Shown: positions 10,137-20,157 of the stretch, in pieces
Numbering within the stretch: position 1 is the first letter of the stretch
Layout of the letters: each line of letters begins with the position of its first letter
Assembly (NCBI RefSeq): GCF_008728515.1
Contig: NC_044995.1
Coordinates: 46,765,084-46,829,083, forward strand
DNA from: Papio anubis
Lineage: Eukaryota > Chordata > Mammalia > Primates > Cercopithecidae
Length of the DNA: 64,000 nt
Direction of reading: 5' to 3'
Notes under the pieces: generated by a model
What the model was told of the DNA's origin: nothing
The model's database searches: none
What the model saw: only the letters and a program-made list of their open reading frames with translations
Made by a program: the position numbers and the translations under genes

Positions 10137-10929
10137 TATAGCTGACGTTTTTATAATAACTTTCCGTGCACTGGGTCCTTGCTCATTCAGGCTCTGCCCT
10201 TGTCTATTCGCTGAGAATCTGAGCTTCCCGGAGAGACCCCTTTGTTCAGTTTTTCTCCTCTCTGGGTCTCTGTGTTCTGTAACATTTCCTTGTGTCCCAG
10301 GAGATAGACAAGTGTGGGTGGGCAGAGGCAAACGAATCTCTTTAGAAAATGTCCCCACGACTCCAGTTAGGAACAGTAGCTAATTGTCTCTGGAATAACA
10401 AGGCAGCAATGAGTATTAATTAATAGCTCATCAGGGTAGAAAAGAAAAGTCTAGGAATAAGGGTCTTGGACAATTCCTCCTCCCTGTGTGTGCGTGTGCA
10501 CACACAGACACATGCACACACGCAAGCACAGGCAGCCCCTTCCTCAGTCGTTACTATAGAGACCTGTTTTCTGCCACCCTCATGAGCATTTACAAATCAA
10601 GACTGCACAGATGGTGACCTCAGCGGGTCTGTTGTTCTTTCTTCTAAGGACAATTTCTGGAGCCCTGAGGATTAAGGAAACAGGGCTACTCTGGACAACA
10701 TCTGCCTGGGGCCCCGAAACCTGACCCGCAGCCCGGGCAAGGGGAGATTAGCAGAGGCGTTTACCCAGAAGAGGCAGGGCACGAAAACAGGACCACACGC
10801 AGGTCACCCTCCCCACCTGAGGCCACCCAGGGAATCCCTAATGAAGGTCTCAGTTCCTGCTTCCTGGCACGTTAATGCTTCGGAGGCAGTGGGAGAGGAG
10901 AGAATCTTGCAATGTCAGTCCTGGAACTA
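10137..10929. promoter_or_regulatory. Unique block with homeodomain-type sites
   Basis: This is about 800 bp with no Alu. Positions 10374-10445 hold AGCTAATTGTC, a GGAATAACAAGG segment and ATTAATTAATAGCTCATC, a dense set of TAAT cores. A short CA/GT-rich patch lies at 10485-10530. The rest shows no exon. A conserved regulatory element is a guess that needs alignment to test. Confidence 0.3.
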
Positions 10930-11240
10930 CTGCAGTATTATGAACTAGGGTTTATTGAGCATCTATTTTGTGCCAAGCACTTTAGGGTGATGATGGTGGC
11001 CTGATGTTGGTGCTCATTGTCTGTCACTCACTATGTGCTAAGCGCTTTATAGACCATAGAGAGCCAGGTCGTACATTTTAATTGGCACTGTATTTCCCAA
11101 TGCCTGAAATTCACTGAGTGACTGAATGATCTAAGTTACTCCTTAAAGCTGCCCTGCAGTACAGTCACTGAATCTCAGTGTTCTGATGTGGAAACTGAGT
11201 CCCAGAGAGGTGGAGACATTTTCCCCAGGGACATCCAGCA
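10930..11240 (-). repeat. Antisense MIR, interrupted by a duplicated segment
   Basis: GGTTTATTGAGCATCTATTTTG opens a reversed MIR and GGAAACTGAGTCCCAGAGAGG closes it. In the middle lies an 80-bp segment (11081-11160) that recurs at 12885-12964 and is not part of the MIR consensus. Confidence 0.6.
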
Positions 11241-11502
11241 AACAGGGGGCAGAGAAGGGCTCTGAAGGGTGGCCTTCCTATTATAGAGCCCCCCTACTTT
11301 TCAATTCCTTGAGGCCCAGAGAGCTCTAGCAGCACGTCAGAGGCCCAGGCAGGACTAGAATCCAGCTTTCCTATCCCCTTCTTTAATGTTTCTTTTCTTG
11401 GCTTAATACTTTCTGGCAGCCCTAACGTGAAGCACAATGTCCTGAAAATACTGATTCCCCATAGGTATTTGTCAATGATATGATGAGTTCCAGATCTGGA
11501 CC

Positions 11503-11525
11503 TTCCAGAACCTTCTGGAACCTTC
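11503..11525. promoter_or_regulatory. Heat-shock-element-like array
   Basis: Five alternating TTC and GAA triplets lie at exact 5-bp steps: TTC 11503, GAA 11508, TTC 11513, GAA 11518 and TTC 11523, with a sixth weak unit at 11528. The HSF1 consensus needs three. The array arises from a 10-bp tandem repeat of the CCTTCTGGAA type (11501-11540). Whether it is functional is unknown, since no promoter is evident beside it. Confidence 0.5.
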
Positions 11526-11829
11526 TGAAACCTTTCCAAGGTATCTGTTCCAACTCACACCCTCATCCTCCAGGGAACCAGGACCTGTTATTTTGTTCCT
11601 GTTTGAAAGATAGGGAAAAGGGAAGAAGACAGAGGTCGGATTGCTAGCCTGTAGTCATACTGAAAGACAGAGGCTGTCTGGGGCTAGGCTTGGTATTTCT
11701 CCGCCATCTTGCTGCTCCCCTCAATGGCTCTTCTCTTGGCATCTGCCTGTTCTCAAAAGCGATTTTCTAGCTTTCTGTTGGTTCCGTGGCCGTCACGGCT
11801 TCCTTCCAATCAGTCCCCAGTCTGTGTAA
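11526..11829. other. Unique spacer
   Basis: No exon, RNA gene or named repeat was recognised between the heat-shock-like array and the next MIR. Confidence 0.4.
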
Positions 11830-12010
11830 ATGATGGTGCCAGCTACCATTTATTGAAAACCGGCTCTTCTCTTCATCTCATCCTCACATTAGCTTTCCAA
11901 GCTTGGTGCTTATTCGTACCATTTCCCAGGGGCAGAAGCAAGCGGAGAGTTGAGACACTTGCCCAAGTTCACACAGCAGAGACGCAGAGAGCTGCCTTTT
12001 GAGACCAGAG
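11830..12010 (-). repeat. Antisense MIR
   Basis: It contains CAGCTACCATTTATTGAAAA, then CACTTGCCCAAGTTCACACA and GCAGAGACGCAGAG in the order of a reversed MIR. Confidence 0.75.
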
Positions 12011-12228
12011 TCCCCACTTTCAGCTGGATTCTGTGGTTGGTGCCTGTCTGAAGTGGGACCAGACCCCCAGCCTCCAAAAAGGTGGCTCTTGGGCTGCAGA
12101 GCCAAGCCAAGTTCCTGCAGACCTGGTTTGTTCTCCAGCCCTGAGTCCTGGGAGGCCCTCGCATGAAAGCTGTATTCTCCCTTCTTAGTTTGCAGAGGCT
12201 CCTGAAAAATGCATATGAACAAAATTCT
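12011..12228. other. Unique spacer
   Basis: Nothing was recognised. Confidence 0.4.
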
Positions 12229-12545
12229 GGGCCAGGCATGGTGGATCACACCTGTAATCTCAGCAATCTGGGAGGCCAAGACTGGAGGATCACTAGAGGC
12301 CAGGAGTTAGAGACCAGCCTAAACAACATAGCGAGACCCTGCCTCTACAAAAAAATGCAAAAATTAGCTGGGCATAGTGGCATGCGCCTGTGGTCCGAGC
12401 TACCCTGGAGGCTGAAGCAGGAGCATGGCTTGAGCTCAGGAGGTCGAGGCTGCAGTCAGCTATTATCGTACCACTGCATCCCAGACTGGGCAACAGAGCA
12501 AGACCCTGTCTCAAAAACAACAACAACTACAACAACAAAAACAAC
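12229..12545 (+). repeat. Sense Alu with CAA-rich tail
   Basis: An older Alu (the head reads GGGCCAGGCATGGTGG). Its tail has become a CAA microsatellite (12516-12545). Confidence 0.87.
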
Positions 12546-13110
12546 TTCCAAGTACAGTCCTCCTCTGCAACTGCCTTCTGGTGACCGCCCTCCTAAGAGG
12601 GGAGCAGATAGGAAGGCAGTTCCTGGCAGCCATGGTGGTGGAGGGGGGTACACCCAGGGGAGCCCCTCAGAGGCTCTGCCATTTGTTTCTTTGCTCCTGC
12701 TGTTCCTGGAGCAGGTGAGGAGAGGAAAGTCAGGGCAAGTCTTCTGGGAAAGATGGAGCAGCGAGCGGGAAGAAAGACCTGGAGGAGGAAACCAGCACCG
12801 GCGAAACTGAACGATGACCAGATGCGCCCTACTGTCCCCTGAGGTCCTGGGCCACTTCCTGTGGTCAACGCCATAGTCACCACTATTGGCACTGTATTTC
12901 CCAATGCCTGAAATTCATTGAATGACTGAAGGATCTCATTTATTCCTCGAAGCTGTCCTGCAGTCCGGCTCAGCTGGACCCTGATTTCAGCCCAGCGAGA
13001 CTGAGGACTCAGACGCACAGTAGAGCCTGGTACACACTAGGTGCTCAATTAATGTTTGTTGACAAAAGAAAAAACAAAGCAAAGAACTGGAAAGGGGTTA
13101 AGAGATCAGC
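12546..13110. other. Unique sequence with a copy of an 80-bp local repeat
   Basis: Positions 12885-12964 match 11081-11160 at 71 of 80 positions by my count, without gaps. Positions 13020-13065 (GTGCTCAATTAATGTTTGTTG) look like an L2/MIR tail. No exon was seen. Confidence 0.5.
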
Positions 13111-13111
13111 T

Positions 13112-13633
13112 AGGCCGGGTGCGGTGGCTCAAGCCTGTAATCTCAGCACTTTGAGAGGCCAAGGCGGGAGGATCACCTGAGGTCAGGAGTTTGAGACCAG
13201 CCTGGCCAACACGGTGAAACCCCGTCTCTACTAAACACACAAAATACAGGTGGCACGTGCCTGTAATCCAAGCTACTCAGGAGGTTGAGTCAGGGGAATC
13301 GCTTGAACCTGGGAGGCAGAGGTTGCATTGAGCCGAGATCTCACCATTGCACCCCAGCCTGGGCAATAAGAACAAAACTCCGTCTCAAAATAAATAAATA
13401 AATAAATAAAAATAAGGTAGTCCAGGAATCAGAAATTTAAATGCCTTCACATGAAGGCCCCCACTTTGAGCTAATTTTCTTTCTTTTTTTTTAAATTTCT
13501 GGGTTTTTTTAGAGACATGGTCTCACTCTGAAACCCAGGGTGGTGTTGAACTCCTGACCTCAAGAGATCCTCCTGCCTCCGTCAGGTCTCCCAAAGTGCT
13601 GGGATTACAGGTGAGAGTCACTGTACCTGGCCT
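13112..13633. repeat. Sense Alu and antisense half-Alu
   Basis: The sense Alu at 13112-13388 ends in an AAAT microsatellite (13389-13412). An antisense right-arm fragment lies at 13478-13633. Confidence 0.82.
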
Positions 13634-13819
13634 TGAGCTATTAATAATTAGAAACAAAAACAACCCAGAGAACATTGTGTAAGAAACAAAGTACAGTGGC
13701 AGGGAATCTGACACAAAGCCACTTCTCCCACTCCTTCACCTTATCTATGGAAACGATGGGGGCTCAGTGCCATTTAATGACACTTGGAAGGCCTCACAGC
13801 TCCTAACTGAGAGCTGGGA

Positions 13820-14605
13820 CCACGGTGATCATTAGCTGCTGTTTATTAAATACTTCCTGTATACTTCACACACATTCTCTCAATAATACAAGAGGGGCCG
13901 GGCGCGGTGGCTCAAGCCTGTAATCCCAGCACTTTGGGAGGCCGAGACGGGCGGATCACAAGGTCAGGAGATCGAGACCATCCTGGCTAACCCGGTGAAA
14001 CCCCGTCTCTACTAAAAAATAGAAAAAACTAGCCGGGCGAGGTGGCGGGCGCCTGTAGTCCCAGCTACTCGGGAGGCTGAGGCAGGAGAATGGCATAAAC
14101 CCGGGAGGCGGAGCTTGCAGTGAGCTGAGATCTGGCCACTGCACTCCAGCCTGGGTGACAGATCGAGACTCCGTCTCAAAAAAAAAAAAAATAATAATAA
14201 TACAAGAGGGAGTCTGGCTCTGTCACCCAGGCTGGAGCACAATGACCCCATCACAGCTCACTGCAGCCTCCACCTCCCAGGTTCAAGCGATTCTCCTACC
14301 TCAGCCTCCCGAGTAGCTGGGACGACAGGTGCCTGCCACCGGGCCCGGGTAATTTTTATACTTTTAGTAGAGATGGGGTTTCACCATGTTGGCCAGGCTG
14401 GTCTCCAACTCCCGACCTCAGGTGATCTGCCCGCCTCGGCCTCCCAAAGTGCTGAGATTACAGGCGTGAGCCAGTGTGCCCGGTCCTATTTGGTTTTTTA
14501 ACTGATGAGGAGTGGAGGGCTCAGAGAGGTTAAGGGACTCACCTGGAGTCACACAGCAGTAAATGGCAGAGACGGGATGTGAACTCTGTCCACCCAGAGA
14601 CAAAT
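13820..14605 (-). repeat. MIR split by an AluYR and an older Alu
   Basis: The antisense MIR begins at about 13828 (GCTGCTGTTTATTAAATACTT) and resumes at about 14490-14605 (ACTGATGAGGAGTGGAGGGC, then GTCACACAGCAGTAAATGG). Between its halves lie a sense AluYR (13897-14191) flanked by the direct repeat AATAATACAAGAGG (13880 and 14194) and an antisense Alu (14209-14485) without its T-run. The order of events is MIR, then Alu, then AluYR. Confidence 0.8.
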
Positions 14606-14869
14606 ATTTTAATACACTCCCTTCAAGAGTTAAACTTTCTGTATTTTTGTGCAGGAGGAAACCATGACCCATCGGGATGGGGGAGGGAGGGGTTGGTTCA
14701 ATACAGCCAACGGCAATTGGACAGTTTCTATGAGACCCCGAGTCTTAAGAGTCAAATCTGTTCCCCGAGCCCCCAAATCTAGGTTTACCCAGGCTGGAGG
14801 CTAGGGTTCCCCACCCCACTGGAAACACTCCAACCCCACCCCCTCCAACAGCAGGTGCACATAGTAGGC

Positions 14870-15234
14870 GCCTAATGAGCGCTTCGATGGTGGCGTTGGA
14901 GGCAGCAGCAAGGCTGTTGGAGGAGAGAGTCCTGTTTTCCAGCCCTCCCCGCTCAGCTCCTCAGGGTCTGCCCAGCCCCCAGCCCCAGCCTCCGCGCACC
15001 CGGCAGCTCTCCCACTGCAATTACGGTAATTAGCTGGGAGCCTCTCGCCGGGAGGGAGGAGGCGGACTTTGGCCCAGGCTGACCTGCTTCCCGGCGGGCC
15101 CTCGGATTGGTCCGCGCCGAGCACGTGACACACGCCGCGGACTTGTTGCTGGGCATCGCGGCGTTGCCAGGGCAACGCCTACGCGCGCTCTCTCTGCCGA
15201 GTGCCTGGAGAAGTGGCTGCGCTGAGGGTCCTCG
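14870..15234 (+). promoter_or_regulatory. CpG-rich promoter-like island with RFX X-box
   Basis: The island contains, in order, a homeodomain pair (AATTA 15019 and TAATTA 15028), an inverted CCAAT box (ATTGG, 15106-15110), an E-box CACGTGAC (15122-15129), and a near-perfect palindrome GCGTTGCCAGGGCAACGC (15161-15178). The palindrome fits the RFX X-box GTNRCC..GGYAAC. A splice donor, CCTCG followed by GTAAGA, lies at 15235. The combination resembles a Pol II promoter with a short first exon. No coding frame follows that I trust, so any transcript may be non-coding. Confidence 0.5.
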
Positions 15235-15614
15235 GTAAGAGACGAGGAGGGGGGGATCACGAGGGCCAGGCAAACGCTGCCTCCCTGCCTCCCTCCTTCC
15301 CTCCCTCCCTCAGCTCCCGCTCCCAGTCCCCGGCCCCCACAGCTCAGTCGCTCCGAGCCCCCCACGGACGTGACAGGACATCCACGTGGGTGGACAGGAC
15401 ACCGATGATCACGAACAGGGCCATGGAGCACAGAGGGCAAGGCACGCTGAAGGACAGACAGACAAACACGCCAGGGGCACAGAGATCTTGCAGCATCAAC
15501 AAACAGTTGCCGAAACTCTTGCAGGCTCCAAGTCTCTGTTCGGAAGGGGATGTCACCAGACAAGACAGGAGACAGTCCCTGTCCCCCCAGCCATCATCAT
15601 CATCACCATGGCCC
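15235..15614. other. GC-rich flank of the CpG island
   Basis: The flank includes a CCCT-rich tract at 15285-15315. The + strand is open for 150 codons (15201-15653), but the composition is low-complexity and shows no domain. Confidence 0.4.
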
Positions 15615-15745
15615 CTGTACCTGACCACTCCCTACATGCAGAGCCTGAGCTAAACGTTTTATTTGCATCTCATCCTTCTTATACCCCAGAAGCAGACATT
15701 ATTTCCCTTTTACAGATGAGAAAACTGAGGCTCCCAATGGGGCAA
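15615..15745 (-). repeat. Antisense MIR
   Basis: It contains CAGAGCCTGAGCTAAACG, CATTATTTCCCTTTTACAGA and TGAGAAAACTGAGGC in reversed MIR order. Confidence 0.75.
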
Positions 15746-15858
15746 GTACAAGCTAGAAGGCAGGGAGGGACTCCCATCCTCTAGGATTGGCTACGAAAGC
15801 CCATATATTCATTCACTTTATGAAACGTCCTCTAATAATAATGATAAAAAACAATATG

Positions 15859-16822
15859 GCCGGGCGCGGTGGCTCAAGCCTGTAATCCCAGCACTTTGGG
15901 AGGCCGAGACGGGTGGATCACAAGGTAGGAGATCGAGACCATCCTGGCGAACACGGTGAAACCCCGTCTCTACTAAAAATACATAAAAAACTAGCCGGGC
16001 GAGGTGGCGGGCGCCTGTAGTCCCAGCTACTCGGGAGGCTGAGGCAGGAGAATGGCGTAAACCCGGGAGGCGGAGCTTGCAGTGAGCTGAGATCCGGCCA
16101 CTGCACTCCAGCCTGGGCGGCAGAGCGAGACTCCGTCTCAAAAAAAACCCAAAAACCAAAAACCAAAAAACAAAAAACAATAGTGGGCCGGGTGCAGTGG
16201 CTCACGCCTGTAACCCCAACAGTTTGGGAGGCCAGGGCAGGCGTATCACGAGGTCAGGAGTTCGAGATCAGCCTGGCCAATATGGTGAAACCCCGTCTCT
16301 ATTAAAAATACAAAAATTAGGCTGGGCACAATGGCTCACGTCTGTAATCCCAGCACTTTAGGAGGCCGAGGCAGGTGGATCACAAGGTCAGGAGACCGAG
16401 ACCATCCTGGTTAACATGGTGAAACCCCATCTCTACTAAAAAAAAAAAAAAAAAAAAAATTATCCGGGCATAGTGGTGGGCGCCTGTAGTCCCAGCTACT
16501 CTGGAGGCTGAGGCAGGAGAATGGTGTGAACCTGGGAGGCGGAGCTTGCAGTGAGCTGAGATCGCACCACTGCACTCCAGCCTAGGTGATAGAGCGAGAC
16601 TCTGTCTCAAACAAACAAACAAACAAAAACAAAAATTAGCCAGGCATGGTAGGGTGCACCTGTAGTCCTAGCTACTCGGGAGGCTGAGGCAGAAGAGTTT
16701 CTTGAACCCGGTTGGGGGAGGTTTCAGTGAGCCTAGATCGTGCCACCGTACTCCAGAGACTGGGTGACAGAGCAAGACTTTGTCTCAAAACCAACCAACC
16801 AAACAACAACAACAACAAAAAA
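15859..16822 (+). repeat. AluYR plus a nested Alu pair
   Basis: A sense AluYR lies at 15859-16181. A sense Alu occupies 16185-16320 and 16635-16800. It is split at its central A-rich linker by a younger Alu (16321-16634), with AAAAATTAG repeated on both sides. CAA and CA microsatellites follow to 16848. Confidence 0.87.
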
Positions 16823-16848
16823 CCACACACACATACACACACACACAA

Positions 16849-17197
16849 GTGTATTAGTTATCTATTGCTGTGTAACAAATAGCCCCAAATCTTTTGTTGT
16901 TGTTGTTGTTGAGACAGGGTCTCCCTCTGTCACCCAGGGTGGAGTGCAGTGGCAAGATCAGGGCCCACTGCAAACTCTGTGTCCTGGGCTTAGCGATCCT
17001 CCCACCTCAGCCTCCAGACTAGCTGGGACTAAAGGTGCGCACCACCATGCCCAGCTAATTTTTAAAACTTTTGTAGAGATGGGGTTTTGCTATGTTGCCC
17101 AGGCTGGTCTCGAACCTTTGGGCTCAAGTGATCCACACATTTCGGCCTCCCAGAGCGCTCAGATTACAGGCATGAGCCACCTTACCTGGCCCCTCAA

Positions 17198-17235
<38 letters not shown>

Positions 17236-17650
17236 AGTCTCGCTCTGTCGCCCAGGCTGGAGTGCAGTGGCCGGATCTCAGCTCACTGCAAGCTCCACCT
17301 CCTGGGTTTACACCATTCTCCTGCCTCAGCCTCCCGAGTAGCTGGGACTACAGGCGCCCGCCACCTCACCCGGCTAAGTTTTTGTATTTTTTAGTAGAGA
17401 CGGGGTTTCACCATGTCAGCCAGGATGGTCTCGATCTCCTAACCTCGTGATCCGCCCGTCTCAGCCTCCCAAAGTGCTAGGGATTACAGGCTTGAGCCAC
17501 CGCGCCCGGCCAACCCCTCAACTCTTAATGGCTTAAAATAATCATATTCATTATCTCATTGTTTCTGTGTCTTACCTGCCTTAGAACCTTCCACGGATTT
17601 TCATCAAGGTGTTAGCCAAGGCTGGGGTCTCATCCAAAGATCTGACCTGG
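16849..17650. repeat. DNA-transposon-like relic split by two Alus
   Basis: TTAGTTATCTATTGCTGTGT at 16853 and TAATGGCTTAAAATAATCAT at about 17527 are the two parts of a common medium-reiterated element, probably a hAT type (family from recall). An antisense Alu (16893-17190) and an antisense AluYR (17204-17513) split it. CCCCTCAACTCTT is duplicated at both sides of the AluYR. Confidence 0.65.
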
Positions 17651-17664
17651 GGGATGCCAGATGA

Positions 17665-17830
17665 GGTGTTAAGTGCCTGTAGGCTCAGCTACTCTGGAGG
17701 CTGAGGCATGAGGATTGCTTGAGGCTAGGAATTTGAGGCTGTAGTGCACTGTGATTGCGCTTGTGAATAGCCACTTCAGCCCAGCTAGGGCAACATAGCA
17801 AGATCCCATCTCTAAAAGAAAAGAAAAAAA
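17665..17830 (+). repeat. Sense Alu right monomer
   Basis: A free right-arm-like fragment with an A-rich tail and no Alu head. Confidence 0.72.
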
Positions 17831-18016
17831 GATTGGAAAGGGAAAAGAGTCACTTGCTGACTCACATAGGGGTCTCTTCAACATGATGGGTTGCTTTGTT
17901 AAAGTCTGAAAACTGGGAGGGTAATACATCCTGCTAACAAGATGGAAGTTACAGTGTCTTACAACCTGAGCATGAAAATGACATCTCATTACTCTATGTG
18001 TGTTTATTGTGATAAA

Positions 18017-18657
18017 ACATGTACCATTAAGCATTACATAACAACATTTCAGTCAATGACAGACTGCAATCATGATGGTTGTTCAATAAGGTTTTTTTTT
18101 TCTTTTTAGACGGAGTCTTGTTCTGGCCCAGGCTGGAGTGCAGTGGCACCATCTTGGCTCACTATGATCTCCACCTCCCGGGTTCAAGCAATTCTTCTGC
18201 CTCAGCCTGCCAAGTAGCTGGGATTACAGGCACCCGCCACCACGCCTGGTGAATTTTTGTATTTTTAGTAGAGATGGGGTTTCACCATGTTGGCCAGGCT
18301 GGTCTCGAGCTCCTGACCTCAGGGATCCACCCACTTCAGCCTCCCTAAGTGCTGGGATCACAAGCGTGAGCCACCACTCACGCTTTTTAATAAACTTTTT
18401 AATCGTTTATACAATATTTTTCCTGCACCTTTTCTATGCTTAGATATGTTTAGATACACAAGTACTTACCATCAGGTTACAGTTGCCTGCAGGATTCAGC
18501 ACAGCTCCATGCTGTGCAGGTTTGTAACCTGGGAGCAATAGACTGTATCATACAGCCTAGGTGTGCGGTAGGCTGTGCCATCTAGGTGTGCGTGGGCACA
18601 CTCTGTGATGTTCACACAACGATGAAATTGCCTAATGACACATCTCACTGAATGTAT
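18017..18657. repeat. Tigger-like DNA transposon relic split by an Alu
   Basis: The left part is 18023-18091 (TTACATAACAACATTTCAGTC). The right part is 18388-18657 (TTAGATATGTTTAGATACAC, then CAATAGACTGTATCATACAG, ending ATTGCCTAATGACACATC). An antisense Alu sits at 18092-18386. Family is by recall. Confidence 0.6.
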
Positions 18658-19001
18658 TTCTTTTTTTTTTTTTTTTGAAACAGCGTGTCACTCCATCACC
18701 CAGGCTAGAGTGCAGTGGCGCGATCTTGGCTCACTGCAACCTCCACCTCCCAGGTTCAAGCGATTCTCCTGCCTCAGATTCCCATGTATTTCCATTAACA
18801 ATTAATGCATGATTGTATCACATGAAATTTGCCATTTTAACTTTTTGGGTTTTTTTGAGATAGGGTTTCATTCTGTCCCACACTGGAGTGCAGTGGCTTG
18901 ATCACAGCTCCCTGCAGCCTCAAACTCTTCAGGTTCAAGCGGTGGTCCCACCTCAGCTTCCCGAGTAGCTGGGACTACAGGCACATACCACCGCACCTGA
19001 C
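18658..19001 (-). repeat. Two partial antisense Alus
   Basis: A 5'-truncated Alu (18660-18784) is flanked by the repeat ATGTATTTC. A left-monomer fragment lies at 18842-19001. Confidence 0.78.
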
Positions 19002-19009
19002 CTTAGTCC

Positions 19010-20157
19010 TTTTTAGGTGAACAGCTCAGTGGCATTAAGTGCATTCACCATTGTGCCACCATCACCATCATCACCTCCAGAATCTTTCCAGCCTCCTAAA
19101 CGAAACTCTGTAGCCATTATGCAAAAACTCCCCATTTCCCCAGCCCCTGCTAACCTCCAACCTATTTTCTGTCTTTATAAATTTGCCGGTTCTAGGGAAC
19201 TCATGCAACTGGAATGATGCATTTGTCTCCTAACGCTGGTTTCTTTCACTTAGCATGATGTCCTCAAGGTTCATCCATGTTGTAGCATGAATCAGAATTT
19301 CTTCTCCTCCACCACACTTTTTTTTACTTTTTTTTTTTGAGACGGAGTCTTGCTCTGTCGCCCAGGCTGGAGTGCAGTGATGCAATCTTGACTCAATGCA
19401 AACTTCGCCTCCCCGGTTCAAGTGAGTCTCCTACCTCAGTTTCCCGACTAGCTGGGATTACGAGTGCCCACCACCACACCCCGCTAATTTTTGTATTTTT
19501 AGTAGACACAGGGTTTCACTGCATTGGCCAGGCTGGTCTCAAACTCCTGACCTCAAGCGATCTGCCCGCCTCGACCTCCCAAAGTGCTGGGATTACAGGC
19601 ATGAACCACAACGCCTAGCCAATTTTTGTATTTTTAGTAGAGACAGGGTTTTGCTGTGTTGGTCAGGCTGGTCTTGAACTCCTGACCTCAAGTGATCTGC
19701 CTAACTCACCCTCCCAAAGTGCTGGGATTACAGGCGTGAGCCACTGCACCCGGCCCTATTTTCTATTTTTTTCATCCCTACTCAGATGTATTTTTTTTTT
19801 AACTTTTTATTTTGGAAAGAATATCAAAAGTTGCAAGAAGACTATGATGACCTCTCAGGTACCATCTTTCCTCACCTCACCCATTGTGAACATTTTAATA
19901 TGTACACCTGTTTATTGTTAATGAGCCCGGAAGGGACTGGACACCTCTCAGAACAAGTCTGTTCCCTTACATAATAATGAAGATACAATGAATTCATGAA
20001 ATTTCACGTTGACTTGATGTTATTATCCAATATATAATCCATATGCACACTTCACCACCTGTCACCATCACGTTCTTTACAGCTCTTTTCCTTTGTGGTC
20101 TGGGAACATGTGTTGCCTTCAGTGTGCCTGTCTGACATTCGAAGAGATTCTTTTGTA
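19010..20157. repeat. L1 fragments interrupted by Alus
   Basis: Positions 19010-19320 (CATGATGTCCTCAAGGTTCA) and 19756-20157 (CACCCATTGTGAACATTTTAA) are old L1-type sequence. An antisense Alu (19321-19617) and an antisense right-half Alu (19618-19755) lie between them. Confidence 0.65.

Noticed and set aside
15030..15653. Open frames of 150-177 codons on both strands of the 15-kb CpG island
   Set aside because: Overlapping on both strands, low complexity, and continuing across a good splice donor. CpG islands produce these by chance.
16740..17450. 236-codon open frame on the plus strand
   Set aside because: It runs through several Alus and their linkers. The peptide is typical Alu translation, with no promoter or splice context.
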